From Cryptomeria japonica (lineage: Eukaryota; Streptophyta; Pinopsida; Cupressales; Cupressaceae): DNA of 64,000 nt. The position numbers and the translations under genes are program-made. Within the stretch, counting starts at the first letter, position 1. Each line of letters starts with the position of its first letter. The notes beneath the pieces are model-generated. The model did no database searches, had not been told where the DNA came from, and was given only the letters and a program-made list of their open reading frames with translations. The stretch spans positions 98,860,239 to 98,924,238 of the forward strand of contig NC_081413.1 of NCBI RefSeq assembly GCF_030272615.1, in the 5' to 3' direction. This document shows, in pieces, positions 28,001 through 40,000 of this stretch.

Positions 28001-31000
28001 CCCGAGAAAGTAGTGCAAAAGACCCAAGTCAGTCATAGCAAATCTGTCATGCAAAGCAGATTTGACCCTGCTAATGATGGATGAAGTACTCCCTGTAATG
28101 ATCAAGTCATCAACATAGAGCACAAGTATCAAGTGAGAGTCATCCTGTCGCAAAATGTAGACATTCGGATCGGAATGACACCTAGTGAACCCTGCGGAGA
28201 GAAGAAAGGAATCCATCTTGGCGTACCAGGCCCTGGGGGCCTACTTAAGGCCATAGAGAGATTTCCTTAGTCTACAAACCAAGGAAGTATCCTGGATGAA
28301 ACCCTGTGGCTGCTCCATATAAATCTCCTCATCAAGATCACCATGAAGAAAAGCACTCTTCACATCCATCTGATGTACAGCCCAACCATGAGCTGCAACA
28401 ATAGCAAGTGTCAAACGAATGGAGTTCATCTTGGCTACTGAAAGATCCCTGATGGATCTCTTTTACCAATCTGCTGTAATTTTTATTTATTTAAATTGAT
28501 TTTTCCTGCTTATTAATATTTTCTTTCAGAAATAGACAGAAGTTGCAGAAGGGTTGAATTCTTTTTGTATTTTGATGATTTTTCAACAAGTAAATAATGA
28601 AGTACAAGTACATGAACAAAGTACTGAAAATGAAGTTCATATACAGCCAAAACAAATTCGATTCAAGGCAGATTTCTGAATATAAAATCAAATATTTGAC
28701 CAGATGAAGATTTCCAATAATTTCAAGAAGATTACAATCAGGAATAATTCCCACCTGGATGCTGAAAGAGTAACATAACTAGGAATGAAGTTGTGGCAAG
28801 ATTCCAGCCCTCCAAGTGCTGCACGTGGGAAGGAAAGTGGCTGCCAGGTACAGCCGTACGGCTGCCAAGTACACCCAACTGGTTAGAAACCCCAAACCCC
28901 ACGCTGAACTCTGTCAGAATTGCTGAACCTCCAGAAAGAATGCCGTACAATCTCCAAGATGCTAATAGCTGCAAACAAATCCAAACCACTGTATTGGGGG
29001 CTACGTCCCAAACAGGCAAGGCATTGGGGTTGGCGTCCCAGATGCTGAAAAGCTCTTCCAGAGCCAAATCTCAAATCCAAGATGTAAAATGTGTAAAAGA
29101 TGATAAGAATTAGGTCTCAACTTCCTTATAACACCTTCCCACTAAGCTCAAACCCTAAAAGTGACTCAATGGGGCGTTTAGGGTTAAAATGTTATATTTC
29201 TCATTTTAAGTTGTCAAGTGCATAGAAAATGACCTTTTTTCAAATATAAAGAAATCCGTTCACCGAAAGGATCTGAGTCAAAAGAGAAATATTTAGAAAA
29301 GTCCAAGACCTTTCCAACGAGCTATCACACCAAGGGATACGCATCCAGATGAGGCCAAAAACCCCTTATCACTCCAAAATGGCTATAAACATAGCCTTAT
29401 TTAAATAATTAAACGCTAACTTAAGAAATATTTAAATATATTAAAAATATATCCCAAATAGCTGTAGAAGGCTCAAATGACTCCAAAAACCTGAAACGGA
29501 ATTTGCCACCTGTCTGTGACTGAAGTCGGAAATCATGGATCAACTGGCAGTCTCATCCCTAAAATCTAGGGATGCTCCTAGAAACTAGGAAACACACCCA
29601 AATCTCCTGAAACTGAAACCATCTAAAAGGTCATGAATAACCTCACGACTGGCAACTGTCACGACCTCCTAAAATTTAGGGATACCCCCTAAAATCTAGG
29701 AACTGCTCCAAACTGGCTCCAAACTGCCTGTAAAGCCAAAATCCAATCACTATATGCACTGAATGAGTCCCAATCAACCTCTGCTAGCCTACGAGACTCC
29801 AATGATAGGCCAACTCCTCCGTCTCCGATGTCCACTCTAGAAAGGGGACATGACAAGCCTCCCCTCTCGGAGTTGCTTGCCCACAAGCAACTGAAACACC
29901 AATCCTCCACCATCCCAAATAAGATGTAAACAAATCATTGCATGTAACTGCTGCTCATCTCTAATATAAACAACATGCAATGCCCCGGTTTGGAATGGCT
30001 CCTCAAAATGCTGAAGCACCTGTGCTGTCAAATCAACACTGTCTGGGTCCCAGAGCGAAGCATAGCTCCCGCTGAATACCTCAAGTGAGCAATGGAAAAC
30101 TATATCATCTCCATAGATCAAATATCCATAAATGCCAAGACCACTAGTGTGTCTGTGATCACCAACATGCATAACATCCGTCATAATATCCAATGAATGC
30201 CAATCCATGGAAGACCCTCTGTGATCTGACCCCATCTGACACAAGTGACACACAACTGCCACACACTGCTGCTGATGTGCCGGAAGATCTAATGCCAACT
30301 CACTAGACAATATATAATACTGACTAAAATCATCACTGTCCAGGCTGGCATCTAAAAATATGTAATCACCAACTAGCAATGAAACAATCACCCTGTCTAG
30401 AGAATCAGGTGAAATTGCCACATCAGCTGGCTCAAAGTACTCACTAGGAGTAACATCACATAACTCATCCACGCCAGCTATCTGATGACAATCAACCTGT
30501 GGATCAACTGTCGTCCCACTCTGCTCGATAAACTGAGATGGATAGTGGGTAAACTCCAGCTCCATCCTCGTGATATTCCGAACATACCGTCCAAGTGTCA
30601 ACAACCATTGTACACCCACGACTACATCTATACATCTGAAGTGAAGCAACCCATGTAGGATCTACGAAAGGAAGGTACTACACATGTCTATACCATGATC
30701 CCACACAAACCACCTGTAGGACATAAACTGCTCCTGCTGCTCTCCTCTGATATAAGTGCCATATAATCTTAATATCTGGAGCAACATACTATAATCCCTA
30801 TAAGACGTTGTATCAAATGAATCAACACCTGGATCCCAAATAAAACTAAATCCACATCCATCTGTCATGAAGAGACAATGATAGTAAGAGGCATCCTCGA
30901 TACCGTGTCTCTCTATAGCCACTGTGAAACCATAAATACCACCAATCTTCAATGTTGAAATGGACCCATCAATAAGACAATTTCCAACAAGCAAAGTGTG

Positions 31001-34000
31001 ATGGAAACCTCTCCAAAACCTTTGATCAGCGGCTGCAACTTGCCCAATTTCTCCACAAGTTAGTATGTCTTCATTGGAGGATGCCAAATAAATATATTGT
31101 TTAGCCATGCACCAAATATAGTCTCTTACACGCTGATCTTCATAGCCCACTATCACATCTAAGAAAACTGAGTCACCAATTAATAAGTACATCGCTGCCC
31201 TATCATATGAAAGAGGTGACAAGTCCACAAATGAATAGTAGATGTTTTTGTTCTGCAACATGGATAAACCTTCAATGGCTGGTCCACTATGAATGCCACC
31301 TAACAACTCATAAACTTCACACCTAGTCTTCCCAACTTGAATGTTCTCAATGCAAGGTTTCAAATTTGACTCATTAGATGAAGGAAAATTGCTGATCAAA
31401 CTCAGAAAATCAAACTGATTTCTATTTCCATTCAATATATCTTCGCTGTCCTTTTCTTCCCTTGGAAGAAATAAAGATCTAATGGATGATTCTCTTTGTA
31501 TCCTTGCGTCATCTAACCGATTGTGACGCTCTTTGACTCTTTGGAGGTGGTGTCTTGCTTGGGCAGCAAGCGTTTTTGCTTGGGAAGCTCTATGTAACCA
31601 ATCTTCGTTCAACTATTGGCAATGTTTTATATCAGCTGCCCCAAAGTACACAAAATCAGACTTATGGTGAGTTGTATTATTTGCATCAGCATAACCCATG
31701 CTTGTACCATAAGCACCCGCAAATGTAGAATGCAAATCTCTATTCTCTTCATGACCAAAGGCTGTCATATCTTCAGGAAGATAAGTTACGTCACTGCTGT
31801 TATGGACTTCAGAATTATGATCATACTGTGGTGACAAATCTTTGGATTCACTACACACCATTAAATTTCGACTTTCCTCATGGTCTTCCCAATTGAGAAG
31901 AGGAAGTAGTGTGACAAATGAATCCAAACTTACACTGTCCATTTCAACCTCATGTTCTACATCAATTGCTGATTCAAAATCAGTCTTTGGGCAATCTGAA
32001 AACTCATCAAACCTCTCATGAATGTCTTGTGTATTGCTTGAAGTTACAAACTCTTCCTTCACATCTTCCACCAAAAATGATGGGACAGCGTTGTAACCAA
32101 CCAAAGAGGCACCAATTGGATCTACATGTCTCTCAAAATCTTCAAATAGTTCCCTACCAATCTCACTGGTAAACATCATATCTGCTCCTCTTCCTTTGCT
32201 TCCCTTGCTCTCAATTGACTCTTGTTTTGTTCTTGGTTGATGATGTGGACTTGAAAACATCAAGTCATCTTCAACTGGTACACCCATGAATTGTGTGAAG
32301 GAAAGGTGGTCACGTATCTTTTTAGGAAGAGAGCAATACTTATCATAGTTGTTCATAACTATATCATTGAATGTCTTGGCAGCAGACCTTCTCCTTGTAC
32401 TTGTTGAAGGAGTTGTACCCTTAGACTGTCTGGAACTCCTTGAAGGTGTTTGTTCAAATTCTTTTCCTGCTTGTTTATTTCTAAACAACCCTGTCATGAT
32501 GTCCAATTTGATTTTCAACCAAACTAAACTCAAATCTGAATTAGAACTCTTGATCTTCACCCAACAGGCTGGCAAGATCAAAGCTCTGATACCACTGAAA
32601 GATCCCTGATGGATCTCTTTTACCAATCTGCTGTAATTTTTATTTATTTAAATTGATTTTTCCTGCTTATTAATATTTTCTTTCAGAAATAGACAGAAGT
32701 TGCAGAAGGGTTGAATTCTTTTTGTATTTTGATGATTTTTCAACAAGTAAATAATGAAGTACAAGTACATGAACAAAGTACTGAAAATGAAGTTCATATA
32801 CAGCCAAAACAAATTCGATTCAAGGCAGATTTCTGAATATAAAATCAAATATTTGACCAGATGAAGATTTCCAATAATTTCAGGAAGATTACAATCAAGA
32901 ATAATTCCAACCTGGATGCTGAAAGAGTAACATAACTAGGAATGAAGTTGTGGCAAGATTCCAGCCCTCCAAGTGCTGCACGTGGGAAGGAAAGTGGCTG
33001 CCAGGTACAGCCGTACAGCTGCCAAGTACACCCAACTGGTTAGAAACCCCAAACCCCACGCTGAACTCTGTCAGAATTGCTGAACCTCCAGAAAGAATGT
33101 CGTACAATCTCCAAGATGCTAATAGCTGCAAACAAATCCAAACCACTGTATTGGGGTCTACGTCCCAAACAGGCAAGGCATTGGGGTTGGCGTCCCAGAT
33201 GCTGAAAAGCTCTTCCAGAGCCAAATCTCAAATCCAAGATGTAAAATGTGTAAAAGATGATAAGAATTAGGTCTCAACTTCCTTATAACACCTTCCCACT
33301 AAGCTCAAACCCTAAAAGTGACTCAATGGAGCGTTTAGGGTTAAAATGTTATATTTCTCATTTTAAGTTGTCAAGTGCATAGAAAATGACCTTTTTTCAA
33401 ATATAAAGAAATCCGTTCACCGAAAGGATCTGAGTCAAAAGAGAAATATTTAGAAAAGTCCAAGACCTTTCCAACGAGCTATCACACCAAGGGATATGCA
33501 TCCAGATGAGGCCAAAAACCCCTTATCACTCCAAAATGGCTATAAACATAGCCTTATTTAAATAATTAAACGCTAACTTAAGAAATATTTAAATATATTA
33601 AAAATATATCCCAAATAGCTGTAGAAGGCTCAAATGACTCCAAAAACCTGAAACGGAATTTGCCACCTGTCTGTGACTGAAGTCGGAAATCATGGATCAA
33701 CTGGCAGTCTCATCCCTAAAATCTAGGGATGCTCCTAGAAACTAGGAAACACACCCAAATCTCCTGAAACTGAAACCATCTAAAAGGTCATGAATAACCT
33801 CACGACTGGCAACTGTCACGACCTCCTAAAATTTAGGGATACCCCCTAAAATCTAGGAACTGCTCCAAACTGGCTCCAAACTGCCTGTAAAGCCAAAATC
33901 CAATCACTATATGCACTGAATGAGTCCCAATCAACCTCTGCTAGCCTACGAGACTCCAATGATAGGCCAACTCCTCCGTCTCCGATGTCCACTCTAGAAA

Positions 34001-37000
34001 GGGGACATGACAGCTACGGGTGCAAAGGTCTCAGTATAGTCAACACCTGCAACCTGAGAGAAACCTTTCGCAACAAGCCGAGCCTTATACTTATCCACAC
34101 TACCATCCGCTACAAACTTGGTCCGATAGATCCACTTACATCGAACCATCTTTCTCCCCTTAGGGAGATGGACTAAATCCCATGTGTTGTTCCTCATCAA
34201 GGAACTATACTCTTCCTCCATAGCTTGGTCCCACTCCGGAACCCCTGATGCTTCCCTAAATGTCTGTGGATCGGAAGCGGTAGCAATGAATGCATGTGGT
34301 AGATCCTGATGCTATGATCGAGTTCTCCGTGTATCTGAAGGATCCCCAACAAGAGAACCTGCGGACTCAAGTGTCTGTCGAGCCCAACGAGGTCTAGGCG
34401 GAGGTGGAGAACGAGGCTCCTCAACTACAAGTGGACCCTGCGGAGGTGTAACCCTATGAGTCGGAGTTGTAGGAGTCTCATCATCTGAATTACTAATATC
34501 ACTATCCATAATGGAGGAAGGAGGAGGTAGAGAGGCTAAGCTAGGAGAGCTTTCCTCAAAGTGAACACTCCTCTCAATGAACACCTCATGTGTCTCAGGA
34601 TCCATCTCTGTATGCCTTAACACCCTCAGGATATCCAACAAATATGCAAGGCCGACTCTCAGGTTCCAATGCCTTGCGTTTCTGCGGAGGTATGCGAGCC
34701 CATGCTGGACACCCAAAGACTTTGAAATGTCTCACAATCGGTTTCCTACCAACCCAAGCTTCAAAAGGAGTAATACCTTGCAAAGCTTTGTGAGGAACCC
34801 GATTCTGGATGTGTGTGGCACAACTGATAGCCTCTGCCCAAAAGGCGGGATCAAGAGAACATGCATGTATCATACAGCTAGCCATTTCTTTGAGAGTTCT
34901 AATCTTGCATTCTGCAACCCCGTTTTGCTGTGGAGTGTATGCGACAAGATGCTGAAGATCAATCCCCTCAAATGTACAAAAATCCTCAAGTCTTTTGTTC
35001 ACATATTCCCTTCCATTATCTGTGCGAAGGATCTTGACCACTTTCCCTGATTGCTTCTCCACACGAGTCTTGAAGTCCTGAAATCTGTCAAATACTTCAC
35101 TCTTATGAATAAGAAAGTAGACCCAAGTGAAGCAGGAGTAGTCATCAATGAAGGTGAGGACATAGCGGGCCTTACTAAATGAAGGTGCTGGAAATGGACC
35201 TGCTACATCACTGTGAACAAGTTGAAGAACTTCCAAAGCTCTCCAAGCTTTCCCCTTATCAAACTTTTCTTCGGGATGCTTGCCCATGGAACAACCTGAA
35301 CATACACCCTCTGAAAAACTGATTCGAGGTAGACTTGTGACCATGTCTTTAGTGCTGAGCTGCTGAAGATAGCAGTAGTTGAGGTGACCAAACCGCTCAT
35401 GCCATAGCTTACTTTCTGAATTTGAATGAGTAAGTAAGGCCCTAGAAGGTGAACTTGGCACAGAGTGGGAGAATGAATAAAGCCTTGAGTTGTCATTGAC
35501 TTGTCCCACCGCTACCAAGGCATCATCATCAAGTTCCTTTACCACAACTGAATCTGGTGTAAACTCAACCTTTTTCCCATTTCCATAGTGAGTGATTTGG
35601 TAGATAGAGAGAAGGTTGGTAGACAAGTTAGGAACATAGAGAACATTCTCAAATGTTCCATCATCCATGTCAACTGAACCTTTCCCTTCAACCTCTACTT
35701 GTGTATCATCACCTATATAAATGTGAGGTACCTTAGATGGCTCCAATGAAGAAAACTGCTCCTTTGTAGAACCCATGTGATATGAGGCACCTGAGTCAAG
35801 TATCCATTGCTGTGAAGAACCTGTTGTAGCCACAAATGCTTGCCCTTTTCCCTTAGAATGTGAGGAAGAGGAAGGAGATGAATCCTTCTTTGTGTAGGCG
35901 GATGGCAAGTTGATGTTGTTTTTCTTAAGAAGATTAGTTAACTCGTCAACTTGCTTTGCGTGGCATTGATGCTCATCATGACCATACTTCTTGCAATATC
36001 CACAAGTTGGTTTATCCTTCTTAGGTAGTGTCCCCTTCTTGGAAGAGGATGAAAAATTGCCTTGTGATGGAGAGGATGATTGTCCTTTTTCCTGGTGTGG
36101 CTTAGACTTGGATTGCTTCTTCTTCTTGTTGGAATCTTTGCCTTGACTTCCTTGATTCCCTTGATTAGCCACCAAAGCCTTGGACTTTGAAGACTTGAGA
36201 AGCCCCATGTTCAACAACTTAGATTGTTCCAATAGTAACATTTTTGTGAAAGCATCAAATGAAGGCATAACATAGGAACTCCCCACTGTCAAACGATGAG
36301 TTTGGAAGCTAGACACAAATGCTGCATATTCTAGTGCAAGCTTGTCCAACAAGTTGAATATCAACTGAGCATCCTTTTTGTCAATCCCACAATCCTTAAG
36401 CTTTGCTCTTAGCTCATTTGCTTTGGTGACATAATCTTGGATTGTATCAAAACTCTTGGGATCCAAGTTGGTGAGTTCATTGTCAATTTTATAGCCTCTT
36501 ATTTCATCAACTTGACCATACAATTTCTGAAACATATCCCAAGCCTCTTTGATTGTTGTACACTTCTCAATGTGAAAAATGAGGTCATCTGATACATACT
36601 TGCGCAAAGTTCCAAGAGCCATGCAATTCTTTGTGAGCCATTCTAATTGAGCAATTGGATCAGCCTTAGGATCAGGTGGTGCTGTTATTGTTCCATCTAT
36701 GTAGTGTGTGAGACCCTTTTCCATTAGTTTACTCCATACTTTAATTTTCCATGATGCATAGTTATGTGGATTTAAAGGTGGAAATTTATGAGGACTCATT
36801 GCAACAAAAATGAAAGAGCACAAAGAGAGGCACAATCACACAAGACACCCCCCCAAATTCACTCAATCAAAGAACCCCTCCAAAAATGATGATTTGGCAC
36901 TTTATACTTAGTGCGTATACAATGGGCCACTTGCAAAAAATGGCAAAGTGGGCTTCTGATCACAATTTTACAACTGCCTCAATAAGGCCAAAAAAGACTC

Positions 37001-40000
37001 AAACTAATAATGCAAGAGATCTAAACTAAGATCCAAGCACTTTACAAGGACCTAATAGGCCAAATAAGACCAATATCTAAAAGTACAATTTCCACTCAAA
37101 ATCTCTGAAATCTAATCATAGATTATGAAAGTAGACGAAAAAACATGCACTTTCAAAAAAAACGGCCCCTGAAAAGGAGGTCATATGAGCTCAAACGAGG
37201 CCTTTGAAGTTGCAGAATTGAGGATTGGACAGGTACAGCTGAGAGAATCCGAAAATTCCGAAAAACCTGTGCACTAAAATCAGAAAATAACCACACCACT
37301 GCGAAGATCACGAAATTTTAGCCCATTTCAAAAAAAATTGCACCAAAAAAGGAGCAAAAATGAGCAAGATATGGCCTTTCAAAGTTGAACTGCAAAACTG
37401 AAAAGCTCAATGGAGAGGGGGTCAAAAAATTTCAAAAGTCTGCTGACGTCAACAATTTACGAGCTTAAATTTAACGGTCGTATGACCGTCGCAAAAACTT
37501 CACCTCCCTGCTGACTGGGCGTACGGACTACTGATGTGGCGGTCTGCATCAGCTCTGCGTGGTGGGTGACGTGGCAACTGATTGGGCTGCGTGTGTCCCG
37601 CGTGGCGGGGTCTGGGCAGCTGACTGGGCTTCGCGTGGCAGGGACTTGGCAGCCTGAGACCTGGTGCCGGCGACGAGTTTGCTGCCGGAGGTTGGGTGCC
37701 AGCGGTGTGTCTTGGCGGCCGGCGGGAGTTTGGGCGGCCGGCGGGAGTTTGGGCGGCCGACGGGAGGTGCACAGCGGCGGCGGCGGCGGCGGCGGGAGGC
37801 TCCAAAGCTGCAGATCGCAGTGGCCGAGGAGAGTACGGGGCGGCAGCGAAGACCATGGACAGGGTACGACGGTCGGCAACGGTGGACGGCAAACCTACAA
37901 AGCCTGCAGCACACGCAGGTACGGAGAGCACGGGGTGGGGGTCTGCGGACCCCCCAAAAAAAAAAAAAAATTTTTAATTATTTTGATCGCTGTTGTTTTT
38001 TCCGAAAAAAAATTTTCTTTTTTTTTTGAAAAATAATTTTAAAAAATTTCAAAATCCGTACAATAATAGCCAAAATGGAGAAAAAAAATTTCTCACCAAA
38101 ATAGGTCGACTTTATAGTCGAAATTCATGGAAACGGCCTCCTGGATTCAACGGTGATGTCCAAATCGCTATACGACGCCCCCAAAAAATGAAGATCCCCA
38201 AATCCGAAAATTGAAGCCTTCCACGATGTCTCCAAAAACCAATCAATGAAGCCCTAATGGCTCTGATACCATGTAGGATTTTGCCAAGATCAAGGGCACA
38301 ATGAAAAGCATAAAAGAGAGACAATAGAATGACAAAAACAAACTGTATTCTCATCAATATGCAAATGATCAACTGGATTAACCAATACAATGAATATAGG
38401 CCTGCTTATATAGACAAGGCCATGTGGATGTACGAGCACACAATTATGACATGTGGCTCAATGAGAAACAAGGGTAGGTAAGAAATACTAGAGGTAGGTA
38501 GGAGAAATAATATAATATTCCACAAGAGGTGGATGACCCACCGAATGTGGAGTGTAACAGCAAAATAAGACCACAAAAGGTGGAATTTCTCCTACAAGCT
38601 CTATCCCTATGTGCACACTTCCCTAAGTGTCTCAAATCCAAACTACGAAGAGATGCATTATCCTAAGTTAACTTAAGTAAAGTGTAATAATATCCAAAAT
38701 GAATATTTATTTACACCAACAAGATTCATTCAATCCCAGCAAGACCAACAAAGATACCCAGCCAGCACAAATACAGAAAAAAAAAAAGCATTTTAAACCC
38801 TAAAAAGCTGACTTTGTTATGTTTGCCTTCAAAAATTTAAATCTCAACTTTGTAAGTTGAGAAAGATATTAATCAGCCTAAAGGCTGAAACCTTAGCATA
38901 TATTTTCTAGAAAACTTCTAATAATATAATGGTTATTTCTAATGTTAGTTTTGTCCCCTTCTTTTGGGAGAAGTTTAATAATTACTCATTTTACATTATC
39001 ACCCAACGAACCTTTTTGGATAGCCTCTTTGTAAACTGAGAGCAAATCCTCATAGACCAAATCTTTATTAGATTTGTAGAATTCACTAAGTAGTCCATCA
39101 ACACCAAAGGATTTCCAATTCCTAAAAGTTTGGATAGCTAGCAAAGATTTCATCAACTTATGTCTCTATCCAAAATTGTAGCCTCTTAAGAACTAAATTT
39201 AATCGGAATAGCATTCTTACAAAGACTTTGGGCATATTTACATGTGCTAGATTTATCATCAGCCATTAGTTGATCATTATATATTTTGAACTAATCCTTG
39301 CTCCTTGAGCATTTTTATTTTGCAATCTTAAGTTATGTCTAATCCCCCCCCCCAAATCAACAATTAAATCAAGCTTGCAATGGAATAGCTATGATAGATC
39401 TGACAAGACAAAGCTGTTAAGCTTGATTTTTTTAATAGTAAGCATTGACTTACTGTTGAGTTCTGTTTCACAGAATCGTTAGTAAGAAATCTGTACAAAA
39501 ACAATTTTATAATCCAGCAATTGAACAATTTCACATTCCTCGATACAGTGTTGAAAAAACAGATCAATTAGAACTTAAAAGAGGAATTTAAATGTTACAA
39601 AAGATCTTATATAGTGGCACATTTGTTTTTTCTGTAGTATAATATATATAGGAGACTGTATTCTCAAGAAAAAAGGTAATAAATCCTGCAATTACATGGT
39701 AAAGGTACCACAACAACAAAACCTGTTGAAGAATTTCCAGAGTTGATCAATTAAGTCCCTTTACCCTCAATATATCTTGTTAACTATATTACTATTCACA
39801 ACGTATTGGGTATATTATTATTCAAGTCATTTCTTGATTCAAGAATAAAGTTCAGCTTATACAGTTCAAGTACACACCTTTCAGCATTGGAACTAACTGC
39901 ATGGACATCAATCTCTTCATGGCTGGCATTACTGTGGTCATGAGGTAGACTAAGCATCAATGCTTGCAATGCCTCACTTGCTGGTGCATATAGAAAAAAC

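Larger units (their letters stand above)
29837..32497 (-). pseudogene. Element B polyprotein-like frame with two in-frame TAG codons
   Basis: One frame runs from ATG 32497 (MTGLFRNKQAGKEFE) to TAG 29837 just inside the 3' LTR, broken only by TAG at 31613 and TAG at 30662. Segment 1 (294 codons) is polar, with Ser/Thr/Arg-rich start and acidic end, perhaps gag-derived. Segment 2 has a coiled-coil-like start (SQAKTLAAQARHHLQRVKE) and the first copy of an unknown domain. Segment 3 opens with a retropepsin C-terminal piece (DVVVGVQWLLTLG, then RMELEF; Ty3/gypsy elements have DVVLGxQWLxTLG) and then the second domain copy. The catalytic DTGAS part of a protease, the CCHC knuckle, RT and integrase were not seen. 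Product unknown; it may be a decayed or readthrough-dependent protein. Confidence 0.65.
28439..34012 (-). mobile_element. Element B: non-autonomous LTR retrotransposon nested in A
   Basis: LTRs 28439-29855 (1417 bp) and 32597-34012 (1416 bp) differ by about 8 substitutions and one T in a poly-T run (~0.6% by eye). The target duplication GCTAC (28434-28438 and 34013-34017) splits the RT of element A. PBS and PPT show minus orientation. The 2.7-kb interior has no RT, RNase H or integrase, only a long frame with a Ty3/gypsy-like protease tail and a duplicated unknown domain. It must be mobilised in trans by a relative. LTR divergence lower than in A agrees with the nesting order. Confidence 0.95.
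26436..38721 (-). mobile_element. Element A: complete Ty1/copia retrotransposon, minus strand, interrupted by element B
   Basis: Two 450-bp LTRs (26436-26885 and 38272-38721) start TGTAGG and end CCAACA on the plus strand and differ at 5 sites by eye (~1.1%). They are flanked by a perfect 5-bp target duplication AGATT (26431-26435 and 38722-38726). Minus-strand PBS (38259-38271), PPT (26886-26894) and gag-pol in copia order (gag, CCHC, protease, integrase, RT, RNase H) follow. Without the 5.6-kb nested element B and its 5-bp duplication, A is about 6.7 kb. The coding region has several stops and a frameshift, so it is inactive. It lies in TEL2 intron 4 in the same sense as the gene. Confidence 0.95.
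18353..39877. other. TEL2 intron 4 (21.5 kb) filled by nested retroelements
   Basis: The intron lies between exons 5 and 4. It holds the unknown retroelement ORF (21616-24830) and its LTR-like tail, element A (26436-38721) and element B inside A, listed separately. The stretches 18353-19900, 20046-20590 and 25900-26430 show no gene; a TA microsatellite lies at about 19003-19017. From 38727 to 39877 I see only AT-rich intron sequence. Confidence 0.75.

Noticed and set aside
28738-29113. Open frames on both strands, repeated at 32895-33270
   Set aside because: They lie in the two LTRs of element B and are duplicated with them; no protein family features.
37457-38036. Six overlapping frames rich in Pro/Arg/Ala/Gly
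   Set aside because: GC-rich leader of element A lacks stop codons by composition; no consistent frame or motif.
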